Below, in pieces: positions 46,001 to 49,113 of a stretch of 64,000 nucleotides of DNA (its first letter is position 1; each line of letters opens with the position of its first letter). The stretch covers positions 1 through 64,000 of the forward strand of contig NZ_JBKGXS010000002.1 in the NCBI RefSeq assembly GCF_046546475.1, read 5' to 3'. This stretch comes from Pseudonocardia phyllosphaerae (lineage in GTDB: Bacteria; Actinomycetota; Actinomycetes; Mycobacteriales; Pseudonocardiaceae). The position numbers were made by a program, and so were the translations under genes. The notes beneath the pieces were generated by a model that had not been told where the DNA came from, made no database searches, and was given only the letters and a program-made list of their open reading frames with translations.

Positions 46001-46201
46001 GCGCGCCGCCAGCACCCGGGCGAGCCGGTGCATCCGGGCGCCCAGCTCGGCGTAGTCCAGCCGGACGTCCCCGCACACCAGCGCCTCGGCTCCCGGGCGG
46101 TCGGCGACGTGCCGGGCGAACACCTCGGGGACCGTCGTCAGGGGTCCGGGGGCGTCCGCCCGGGTCGGGGTCGCGACGTCACGGGGGCCGTTGTTCGGCA
46201 C
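27929..46201 (-). CDS. Five-module siderophore NRPS, A-MT-T/(C-A-MT-T)x2/(C-A-T)x2
   Basis: Single 6090-residue assembly line. It has five A domains (YTSGSTG-type cores near residues 184, 1664, 3144, 4614 and 5655), three embedded N-methyltransferases (VLELGIGSG, VLELGVGTG, VLEIGVGSG near 549, 2042 and 3507, each followed by INSVxQYFP or VNSVAQYFP), four C domains (HHIxxDGWS near 1179, 2654, 4150 and 5188) and five carriers (LGGHS near 973, 2458, 3962, 4996 and 6050). There is no starter C domain, epimerase, thioesterase or reductase: the protein ends 40 residues after the last carrier serine. Hydroxylase, formyltransferase and MbtH neighbours indicate a hydroxamate siderophore. Read codes: DVWILAAVNK, DVWHISLVDK (Ser), DVFILAAVNK, IDTVVSLGDK (beta-Ala-like), DAQLGGLVDK; final Lys assumed. 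Several linkers carry minisatellite repeats. Iron-box control through the upstream hydroxylase gene is likely. Confidence 0.95.
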   Translation of the reverse strand: MPNNGPRDVATPTRADAPGPLTTVPEVFARHVADRPGAEALVCGDVRLDYAELGARMHRLARVLAARGVGPEDVVAVAVPRSVETIVTELAVMVAGAAYLPIDENLPADRIRYMVADARPAVLVTTARAGVEQALDQGDGAYRPAVVRLDDAAVGAELAAQPDTAPDVAIGPDSAAYVIYTSGSTGHPKGVVLAHRGVAKLIATQTERLGVGAHSRILQFASPSFDVAFWDLVLAYGTGGTLVVVPAELRVADRGLADYAHAHAVTFMILPPALLAAMPPGVTLPQGATLLAGTERISSSLVHRWAPGREMFNAYGPTEATVNSTLGLCDPGIADDESVPIGIADPGTRAHVLDAGLREVPDGAEGELYLGGDGLARGYLGRPELTAERFVADPFGAPGERLYRTGDLVRRLPDGRLDFLDRVDDQVKIRGYRIELGEIESVLSRHPSVGQVAVVAREDGPGDRRLAAYVVPHRDRDAAGEDEHVGEWRELHESIFADPGTDGIEENFVGWNSSYDGEPIPRAQMREWHAATIERIAALHPRKVLELGIGSGLILSRIAPGAEHYVGIDLSPQAVEHARAAVAADPALAGKVTLDARPAHDLSGLPDEYFDVVVINSVAQYFPGVGYLADLLERLTGRMVPGGRIVVGDVRNLRTLRAFRAAIEEVRHGRPGSTDAERDERRRAVDDAIAREPELLLDPDLFPALAARVPAITGVELLVKDGDTGNELTRHRYDVVLTVGGTPAPEPVETVLTWGDDVSTLSDVEAALGDGRVRVTGIPNGRLDDEHAAVARIEGEPAPDTTGVPGEPELRALAERHGRVLRLTWDGGSDDGALDAVFTASEQAGERTGEQGGEHGAGAYRAVRPLRADLTGYGNEPAGRREDRTLAGELREYAADRLPDYMVPSGFVRMDRLPLLASGKLDRRALPAPDPSAAVGDREPRTATEQVVAELVAEVLGLPRVGLDDDFFALGGHSLLATRLILRIRRATGADLSVRSVFEAPTVEALAALVGGAGVDPAGPARPELTARPRPELVPLSHAQARLWFLHRLEGGSGTSSGTSTPGNATDAATYNVPLVVELTGELDGAALRAALADVVDRHEVLRTVFAEHDGTPYQHVLDAGGPGPLTGGAEQVRAADLDTRVDAEVRRGFDLAAGAPVRATLLRTAPDHHVLVLVLHHIAADGWSLAPLWRDVATAYAARRAGHAPGWAPLPVQYADYTLWQRDTLDAVVDDQLAHWRETLAGLPERIALPTDRPAPAVASYAGGHFTFTWDADLHARLDERARAAGVSVFMVVNAALAALLTRTGSGTDIPLGTPVAGRLDPALDELVGFFVNTLVLRVDTSGDPTFDELLARVRERSLDAYAHQDVPFERLVEELNPTRSLAHHPLFQVMLAWQNTPTAGVELPGLAASERMPGTGTAKFDLWVSLKERPDSGAIDGIVEYNSDLFDERTVVELLHRFELLLSAALDEPAAHLGDLPLLLPGERAGASIETGETRALPDTTLPALLDAQAARTPDATALVVGGTRLSYAELTAWTNRLARFLVARGAGPEQVVALALPRSAELVVAILATLRAGAAYLPLDPDHPADRLAHMVDDARPAVLLATTATSALVEHPDTVLLGRPDAPGSADPAAGFDDAPLSDDDRTAPLDPAHPAYVIYTSGSTGRPKGVAVPHRAIVNRLLWMQDTYGLDGTDRVLQKTPSSFDVSVWEFLWPLITGATEVVAAPDGHRDPAYLAGLIRDEGVTTVHFVPSMLEVFLAEPAAAGTAGVLCRVICSGEALSAEVGARATRLLGPVVHNLYGPTEAAVDVTAWALGADPAAIETAGTVPIGHAVWNTDLYVLDDRLRPVPAGVPGELYLAGVQLARGYHARPGLTADRFVADPFGGPGARMYRTGDLARRRRDGALEFLGRTDEQVKIRGLRIEPGEVAAVLSATPGVAQAAVVGDGDRLVGYLVPGGAAETDADTGSASGAGLDAERVDEWRELYDTLYATDAAAGETSDVFVGWNSSVDGSPIPREEMRAWRDETVDRIRALAPQRVLELGVGTGLLLRELAGEVTEYVGTDFSAAVIEALRADAPASAHLEVRAADELDGLPRGHFDAVVINSVVQYFPDAGYLDRVLRGALELLAPGGALFVGDVRDLRQLRAFHASVVLGRATGTETPAELAAAVDRAADGDKELLVAPELFTALAGDTGAGVEIRVKDADYDNELSTYRYDVVLRPGAAAPAAQTAQTAQTAQTALQELAWTSLDDLDARLDGPARVDVVPHARGAGVATALDALDAGDASTGAVLDHLADRTGATPAELEQLAARHGLHAVVTWSGRVPGALDVLFVQPGDADAAAPGAYRPAATTGPSTSDPTRHRAHTALIARARDAARRELPDYMVPTAYVVLDALPLSVNGKLDRRALPAPEPVATGGGRAPRTAAEQRIATLFAEILGLTGAEPAGADDDFFALGGHSLLATRLVSRVRADLGVPLQVRTVFEAPTVAGLAAVVEQDTDDTGAAGPERPALVAGPRPDRVPPAFAQRRLWFLDRLEGAVATYNVPLVLRLRGDLDADALEAALADVVARHEVLRTVFAEHDGEPYQHVLDPADAGVTLERVDLTGAAAGALDEALTDAVRTGFDLAGRIPMRVRLFTTGEREHVLALVFHHIVSDGWSMEPLWRDVATAYAARRAGHAPQWAPLPVQYADYALWQQDLLGDLADPAAEGHRQLEHWRERLAGLPARIELPTDRPHPPVAGFTGELFTVTWDAELHHGLAELARRHHATVFMVVHAAFAALLTRMGAGTDVPLGSPIAGRTDPALDDLVGFFVNTLVLRTDTSGDPTFAELLDRVRELDLDAYAHQDLPFERLVEELNPSRSLSHHPLFQVMIAGQNNRVAEVDLPGLTAEPLPVTTGRSRFDLSLSLTERGTGSDVDTQGTGTGGIGTGGIDTVVEYNTEVFDRPTVEGVVARLQRFLRAVVADPQRRIGGADLLAAGERDTLLDDWSGAGYRLSRSTFPAIFAERVAENPAAVAVVLEGTELTYAELDARSDAVAAALQRHGAGPETVVGLAVPRSVDTIVAQVATMKTGAAYLPLDPNLPADRLGYMVDDAAPVCVLTTADGPELPNVPRVLMSEIGEPTDTPVLPEIDPDGAAYVIYTSGSTGRPKGVVVTHSGVTGLIATQHERFGDRVVERVLQFASPSFDVAFFELCLALLTGGRLVVVPDDRRVAGPALTDYIHEHRVTMLILPPALLEALPPECTLPTDSVLLAGTERVSPQLVERWAPGRRLFNAYGPTEATVNSTLGLSDPAELAGAAQVPIGVADPGTRAYVLDSGLAPVPPGVVGELYLGGSGLARGYLGRAALTAERFVADPFTPGERLYRTGDLVRWTDDGRMVFHGRADDQVKVRGYRIELGEIENVLASDEGVSAAVAAVRGDRIAAYVVPRGERDTASEHEHVDAWEELHQAVFSDGDAVEAGYEENFVGWQSSYDGTQIPDEQMREWHAATIERIAALRPRRVLEIGVGSGLIVSRIAPDTEQYWGIDLSAEAVANLQRGLAAGDPELAGRVHLAARPAHDLDGLGASDVDLVIVNSVAQYFPSADYLVEVLDTARRHLAPGGRLFLGDIRNLRTLRRLRTAVELIRERDGETVTPASVDLAVDREGELVLDPDFFLALPGITSAQIRVKRGRFHNELTRHRYDVVLETGEPAPAPAETTLNWDDLTGADAAGDADAAGDDTAGDDNAAGADAAGDLAAALAERPGRVRVTGIPNARLAGENDAVALLPTDPEGARAVLDETTSVPDPEDLAAVAEATGRPYALTWTAGSPTGELDLVVGAADTHGAAGTHGAAGIHGAEADPDAVPAAYARTRVGNPPQAYANRPAAHRERAALAEALRARAAERLPEYMVPSDVVVLDALPLLPSGKVNRGALPDPAPRRGTGRGPETPGEELLCGLFAEVLGVPAGTVGPDDGFFDLGGHSLLATKLVARVRAVAGAELDIRTVFAAPTPGELAGKLDGAGTAPARPALERVEPRPEPVPLSFAQARLWFLYRLEGPSATYDMPIAMRLTGDLDVPALQAALADVVDRHESLRTVFPDADGAPHQLVLDDPEVTLPVVPTTPEALAGDVTEAAGYAFELDREIPVRARLLRLDATEHVLVLVMHHIASDGWSMAPLWRDLATAYTARRAGHAPRWTPLPVQYVDYALWQREHLGPVVESQLAHWREVLDGLPERTELPLDRPHPAVSAYRGDSFRFRWDASVSEQLSAFARAENASVFMVAHAALAALLTRLGAGTDVPIGSSIAGRTDSALDDLVGFFVNTLVLRTDTSGSPSLRELVERVRRVDLDAYDHADVPFERLVEALNPSRSLAHHPLFQVMLAWQNNEVAQVRLPGLTVAEEPIRTGTSRADLVLFVGDTGPDDTGPDNTGHGLGGHVEFNTEVFDAATVHGIVDRWRRLLTAALADPDRPLTGIDLLDDAERAALTARPDPEPESLETLLDRLPDTAAVVSGGQRTTAAELDARAGAIAAALAARGVGADDVVAVALPRSVDLVASLLAVLRLGAGYLPVDPALPAERVALMLDDGRPAVVLGTAGTDERWLDPATLTGTGPAPEPGVRDPEQLAYLIFTSGSTGRPKGVAGTRRALANRLAWARTGTPGVRVAKSALSFIDGTTELLGGLVNGDTVVLAGDAVAADPVALAALVRDSGADTLTVVPSLLATLLETAPEDVRGVRDWVTSGEALPAALAAAFRSRLPGARLRNLYGCSEAAGDSLCAEVDGGPIRIGSPLPGTGAYVLDADLRPVPTGVTGELYLSGTGLARGYHGRAALTAERFVPDPFAGPGERMYRTGDLVRRTAGGELEYRGRADDQVKIRGFRVEPAEVAAVLGEHPDVRRAVVVARGDGLVGYVTGALGSGGTPTGTAGLDTTAVRELAASRLPAHQVPWAVVALDELPLNTSGKIDTAALPDPRAERTPAGDPTPRTPREKALCGLYAELLELGEVGPEDGFFALGGHSLLATRLVSRIRAELGVEVPLRAVFDAPTPRRLAAALDGAAGARPALVPVTPRPEPLPLSFAQARLWFLDRLAHTDPTGSDAGATSYNIPWAWRISGPVDAAALQAALGDVVARHEVLRTVYRDHDGVPYQEVLSAADARPVFEVVDGGPAELTRAAAHVFDLAGELPVRATLVRVSDAEYLFLLLVHHIAGDGWSLPPLRRDLDAAYAARTHGAAPAFAPLPVQYGDYALWQRALLDGPLLDEQAGYWREQLAGMPDELTLPVDRPRPARSSGRGGKVRFAVGAETHAALRALADRSGASTFMVLHAALAALLTRLGGGTDVPLGTPIAGRTDHALDDLAGFFVNTLVLRTDTSGDPTFTELLGRARETDLAAYAHQELPFERLVEVLNPPRSLSRHPLFQVMLAVYRSSGERETVLGNPAEFLDAGLATAKFDLSFDLVESPSGIAGELEYSRDLFDEPTVSTVAARFARLLDAVAADPDAPIGDLEILETAERDRLLGEWATGPVAPDPGAATMPELLAAQASRTPDAVALSDADGSWTFGELDERVRHRAARLSAAGAAPGRIVAILLPRGAGYLEAIWSVLASGAAYLPLDPEQPPARIAELLADAAPIAVLTDTHHDTHGVARVLLDDPHGETATVVPPRPEHAAHVIYTSGSTGRPKGVVVPHRALVNLFAGHRETLHRPAVERAGGRALRAGHAWPFSFDASWQPQLWMLDGHEVHVIDDDTRRDPDRLAARVIERELDFLELTPSYLAQVGESGVFRTGPDGTESCVLPVVGIGGEGVAPDQWQRLRALPGTEVYNLYGPTEATVDALVARVADSPSPVVGRPVAGARAHVLDAALRPVPPGVAGELYLAGAGLAHGYLGRLGLTADRFVADPWGPPGTRMYRTGDLARRDARGRLEYLGRADDQVKIRGFRVEPGEISAVLAGHDAVARAVVTVREDRPGDRRLVAYLVAADGRALPDRATLRSHAARTLPEYMVPSAYVEVTGFPVTANGKLDTAALPAPDPAPAGRAPQGPTETALCAAFAEVLERETVGADDDLFDLGGHSMLLVRLRETIRAGLGVEVAIADLFTYPTPADLAGFLEES
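31070..34169 (-). other. NRPS module 4: C-A-T, probable beta-alanine
   Basis: Residues about 4011-5044. The A domain lacks Asp235, the residue that holds the alpha-amino group, and has Ile-Asp instead (SFIDGTTE). The full code IDTVVSLGDK resembles the beta-alanine code VDWVISLADK. No methyltransferase. The translationally coupled panD gene would supply the substrate. Boundaries approximate. Confidence 0.82.
34170..38659 (-). other. NRPS module 3: C-A-MT-T
   Basis: Residues about 2515-4010. The code DVFILAAVNK differs from module 1 only at position 239 (Phe for Trp), and the surrounding A4-A5 sequence is nearly the same, so modules 1 and 3 probably load the same or closely related residues. 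Methyltransferase motifs intact (VLEIGVGSG, VNSVAQYFP). Linker minisatellites: Asp/Ala repeats at about 35005-35080 and 18-bp units (THGAAG) at about 34685-34745. Boundaries approximate. Confidence 0.8.
38660..43129 (-). other. NRPS module 2: C-A-MT-T, serine
   Basis: Residues about 1025-2514. The code DVWHISLVDK is essentially the published serine code (DVWHxSLxDK). The embedded methyltransferase (VLELGVGTG, INSVVQYFP) predicts N-methyl-serine. The C domain motif HHIAADGWS is intact. A 9-bp minisatellite gives AQTAQTAQT in the linker after the methyltransferase (about 39478-39520). Boundaries approximate. Confidence 0.88.
43130..46201 (-). other. NRPS module 1: A-MT-T (loading)
   Basis: Residues about 1-1024. 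The protein starts directly with an A domain. Positions aligned to GrsA read DVWILAAVNK, a code I cannot match to a standard amino acid. The A5 region is unusual (LLAGTERIS instead of a GGE motif), as in module 3. An N-methyltransferase is inserted late in the A domain, so the N-terminal residue would carry an N-methyl group. A hydroxyornithine derivative is inferred from the neighbouring tailoring genes. Boundaries approximate. Confidence 0.8.
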
Positions 46202-46254
46202 GGGGGTGCGGTCCTCTCGCAGGATCTGGCGGTGGTTCGGCCGGCGGTACCGGC

Positions 46255-46354
46255 GGAGTCAGGAGCCGGCGAGCTCAGGGCCGGCGGGGTCAGGAGCCGG
46301 CGGGCTCGGGCCGGGCGGCTCAGGGCCGGGCGGCTCAGGGGCGGGCGTCGCTCA
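46255..46354. repeat. 15-17-bp tandem array from the mbtH stop into the NRPS leader
   Basis: On the minus strand, units of the type TGAGCCGCCCGGCCC run from the mbtH stop codon (46352-46354) towards the NRPS start, about six to seven imperfect copies, five or more with TGA. It fills most of the 150-bp mbtH-NRPS gap and leaves about 50 bp before the NRPS ATG. Confidence 0.9.
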
Positions 46355-46567
46355 GCGGGCCTCGGACATGCGGCGCTGCAGGCTGCGCGGGCGCAGGTCG
46401 GTCCAGTGCTCCTCGACGTGGGCCAAGCACGCCTCGCGGGTGTCCGGGCCGAAGGTGCGGTCCCAGCCGGCGGGGAAGTCGATGCGCTCGGGCCACAGGC
46501 TGTGCTGGCCCTCGTCGTTGACCAGCACCAGGAAGGTGCCGTCGGCGTCGTCGAACGGGTTGGTCAC
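46352..46567 (-). CDS. mbtH: MbtH-like NRPS chaperone
   Basis: Small protein that binds A domains and makes them soluble and active; 71 residues. The family signature is complete: NPFDDADGTFLVLVNDEGQ, then SLWPERIDFPAGW and HWTDLRP, with the three conserved Trp at 25, 35 and 55. It lies between the ornithine hydroxylase and the NRPS, its usual place, and should serve some or all of the five A domains. GGAGAG upstream of the ATG gives a fair ribosome binding site. The stop codon begins a tandem repeat. Confidence 0.97.
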   Translation of the reverse strand: MTNPFDDADGTFLVLVNDEGQHSLWPERIDFPAGWDRTFGPDTREACLAHVEEHWTDLRPRSLQRRMSEAR

Positions 46568-46596
46568 GGTGCTCTCCTGGGTTTCGGGATACCGCA

Positions 46597-46628
46597 GCTC
46601 AGGGCTGCGACGGGGCTCAGGGCTGCGA
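46597..46628. repeat. 18-bp duplication containing the hydroxylase stop codon
   Basis: GCTCAGGGCTGCGA (plus strand) occurs at 46597-46610 and 46615-46628. On the minus strand the gene end TCGCAGCCCTGA is repeated 18 bp later, in frame, giving a second identical stop context. Confidence 0.9.
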
Positions 46629-48032
46629 GGTGGCGACGCGGCCGGCCTCGGAGCCGGCCGGGCGGCCCGCGTCGGAGGCGGCGCCTGCGATGATCGACGA
46701 CACGACCTCGCCGGAGCGGACGGCGATGTTGGACAGCAGCGTCGAGGTGATGCCGTGCGTGTGCTCGGTCGGCCCCTGGACGTAGAGCCCGGCGGTCACC
46801 GGGGTGCCGTCGGCCATCGCGGTGGTGCCGATCCGGTAGTCGCGGCGGATGTCGAGACGGCCCTCGGAGTCGCGGCCGCACGCCTCGGGCAGCCCGCCGC
46901 CGAGCAGCGACAGCGGGTCCTTGGGGTGGTAGCCGGTCGCGTAGACGACGGCGTCGGCGGTGATCACCTCACGGGACCCGTCGATCAGCGACTCCACGGC
47001 CAGCTCCACCCGGTCCCCGACGTCGACGACGTCGGCCACCCGGGACACGTTGCGGAACTTCAGCCGCTCGGTCCCGGCGACCCGCTCGTGGTAGTGCTGC
47101 CGGTAGAGGCCCTCGATCAGCTCCGGGTCGACCACCGAGTAGTTCGTGTTCGCGTGGTAGCCGAGGATCATCTCCTTGGTCCCGTCCGGGGCGTCGTAGA
47201 AGTCGTCGACGGCCGACGGGTCGAAGATCCGGTTCGCGAACGAGCTGTCATCGGCGGGGCTGTAGCCGTAGCGCGCGAACACCGCGTGCACCTCGGCCTC
47301 GGGGAACGTGCGGTGCAGGTGCTCGACGGTCTCGGCCGCACTCTGCCCCGCGCCGACCACCGCGAACCGCGCCGGGGACGTCCCGGCCAGCTCGCCGGTG
47401 CGGAACAGCAGATCGCGGTTGTGCCAGATCCGCCCGCCCATCGTGATGCCGCGCGGCATCGCCGGGGTCATCCCGCAGGACAGGACGACGTTGCGGGCCC
47501 GCAGCCGCTCCGTCTCCTCGCCGCGGCGGACCAGCACGTCGACCGCGCCGACCTCTCCCCCGTCCTCGTCGTACACCGGGACGATGTCGACCACCTCGGT
47601 GCCGTAGCCGACACCGATCTGGCCGCCAGCGGCGGCGCCGACCGTCTCGACCTTCTGCGCGGTCCACTCGAGGTAGTCGTGGAACTCGCGCCGGGTCGGG
47701 AAGCTGCTGCCGTAGTTGATGAAGTCCGCGAGCCGGTCCCGGTCGTGCAGGTAGGACAGGAACGAGAAGCCGCTACTGGGGTTACGCAGCGTGACGAGGT
47801 CCTTGAGGTACGACACCTGCATGGTGGCGTCCTCGAGGAGCATCCCGCGGTGCCAGCCGAACTCCTCCTGGCGCTCGACGAAGCGCGCGGAGAGCCGTCG
47901 CGACGCCGGAACCGACGCGTTGTGCTCCAGCAGGGCGATCGCGATGCCCACGTTGGACGGACCGAACCCGACGCCCACGACGTCGAGCACCTCCTGCTCG
48001 TGCGGTGGGCCTGCGTTCGCCGGTGTCGCCAT
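46617..48032 (-). CDS. L-ornithine N5-monooxygenase (SidA/PvdA/CchB family)
   Basis: FAD- and NADPH-dependent hydroxylation of the ornithine side-chain amine, first committed step to a hydroxamate; 471 residues, cytoplasmic. The FAD motif GVGFGPSN is near residue 21, the substrate/FAD segment MLLEDATMQVSYLKDLVTLR near 65, NADPH motif VVGAGQSAAE near 222, and the ATGYHPK motif near 390. The chosen ATG has GAGAGGA five bases upstream; longer frames upstream lack this and run into the iron box. A lysine-specific enzyme is less likely given the formyltransferase and NRPS context, but the choice of Orn over Lys is inferred. First gene of the operon. Confidence 0.93.
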   Translation of the reverse strand: MATPANAGPPHEQEVLDVVGVGFGPSNVGIAIALLEHNASVPASRRLSARFVERQEEFGWHRGMLLEDATMQVSYLKDLVTLRNPSSGFSFLSYLHDRDRLADFINYGSSFPTRREFHDYLEWTAQKVETVGAAAGGQIGVGYGTEVVDIVPVYDEDGGEVGAVDVLVRRGEETERLRARNVVLSCGMTPAMPRGITMGGRIWHNRDLLFRTGELAGTSPARFAVVGAGQSAAETVEHLHRTFPEAEVHAVFARYGYSPADDSSFANRIFDPSAVDDFYDAPDGTKEMILGYHANTNYSVVDPELIEGLYRQHYHERVAGTERLKFRNVSRVADVVDVGDRVELAVESLIDGSREVITADAVVYATGYHPKDPLSLLGGGLPEACGRDSEGRLDIRRDYRIGTTAMADGTPVTAGLYVQGPTEHTHGITSTLLSNIAVRSGEVVSSIIAGAASDAGRPAGSEAGRVATSQP

Positions 48033-48066
48033 CACTGTCCTCTCGTGTACATCGCCATGCCTGAAG

Positions 48067-48085
48067 TAAGGCCAGGCTAACGACA
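48067..48085. promoter_or_regulatory. Iron box controlling the siderophore operon
   Basis: TAAGGCCAGGCTAACGACA (plus strand) agrees with the DtxR/IdeR consensus TWAGGTTAGGCTAACCTWA at about 14 of 19 positions, including AGGCTAAC. It lies 35 bp upstream of the hydroxylase start and is the only such site before the six-gene operon. Confidence 0.8.
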
Positions 48086-49113
48086 GCACGAGAGCGGCCC
48101 CGCCGCCTAGGGGGTGATCTTCACAGTGGGCCGTAACACGACTGTCATCGCTGCTCAGCGCGATCACGCGAGCCGTCTCTCACCCGTTCGGCGGCGCGCA
48201 TGCAGGTCGCGCGATACGACGGACGAGCGTGGCGTGAATCGCGTTCGCGGATGACGTCACACCGCGACCGGATCTCGACAGGGAATCGCCTACGGCCCGG
48301 GCGCCCGGAAAGGGCATCTCCTACGGGACCGTCGGCACCACGGGGCCGGTGGCCACGAACGGCGGGGGGCCGCCGGCTTCCCTCGGCAATGACCCCGGCC
48401 GCGGCCACGTCGACGGGGCGCGCGCCGGGCACTGCCTGGTCACGAGTGGCGGCCGACGCCGGCGCGGTCAGCCGACCGGCCTCGCGCATCAGCGCGATCT
48501 CGCGAGAGGTCTTCAGTTCGGTCCTTGCAGCACCACCGACACCGGGATGGCCGTACCGGCATTGCCATCACGGTCATGGCGCGACTGCCGCCGCGTATGC
48601 GGCGTCACAGGGATGGTTCACCACTGCCAGTTGCGCACGATGCCCTCCGTTCACCTGCGTCACGTGCACTGTCTGCACTCTTCTGAGCTCCGTCACCACT
48701 GCCAGTTGCACATCAGGACACCCCACTCCCTGTCGAGCTCCGCTACACCACGTCCGTGTCGTCACGTCGGCACCGCCACCAGAAGTTACCGACCGTGTGT
48801 GATCGGGCACCGCCGGTGATGTCACCCGAGAGAGTAGAAGTCCGATGGTCGGACGTCACCGCCTGTCGGACACGAAGATCGATTGCGGTTCTCACATTGC
48901 GTTCGCCCGATCGCTGTGAGTGACCCTCACGCCGACGACAACGTCCTCGTGAGCACCAGGTGCGTCACCCTGTCCTTAAGGTGTAGCTGAGACGTTCGTC
49001 CGCACGCAGCGGCCGTTCGGCGCATCTCCGCGGGTGGCAGCGAGATCACATCCCGAGCACCGGACTACCGCCGGTAATCTCCTGGGGCTGTCGCCGACGC
49101 CCCCGGGAGACTC
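48086..49113. other. About 1 kb without a gene, lower GC
   Basis: Open frames here have no protein-like composition or codon bias, and GC content is visibly lower than around it. A 16-bp direct repeat CACCACTGCCAGTTGC occurs at 48618-48633 and 48694-48709, and an inverted repeat GTCCGATGGTCGGAC at 48840-48854. The right end must hold the promoter of the GGDEF gene. It could be decayed coding DNA, an Lsr2-bound regulatory block or an unrecognised RNA. Confidence 0.55.

Noticed and set aside
48200..48802. Possible 200-residue gene in the 1-kb gap
   Set aside because: The translation is rich in His, Cys and Arg with no domain, codon positions show no clear GC3 bias, and there is no ribosome binding site.
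49081..49113. Cyclic di-GMP riboswitch before the GGDEF gene
   Set aside because: I could not find the conserved GEMM core sequences in the leader.
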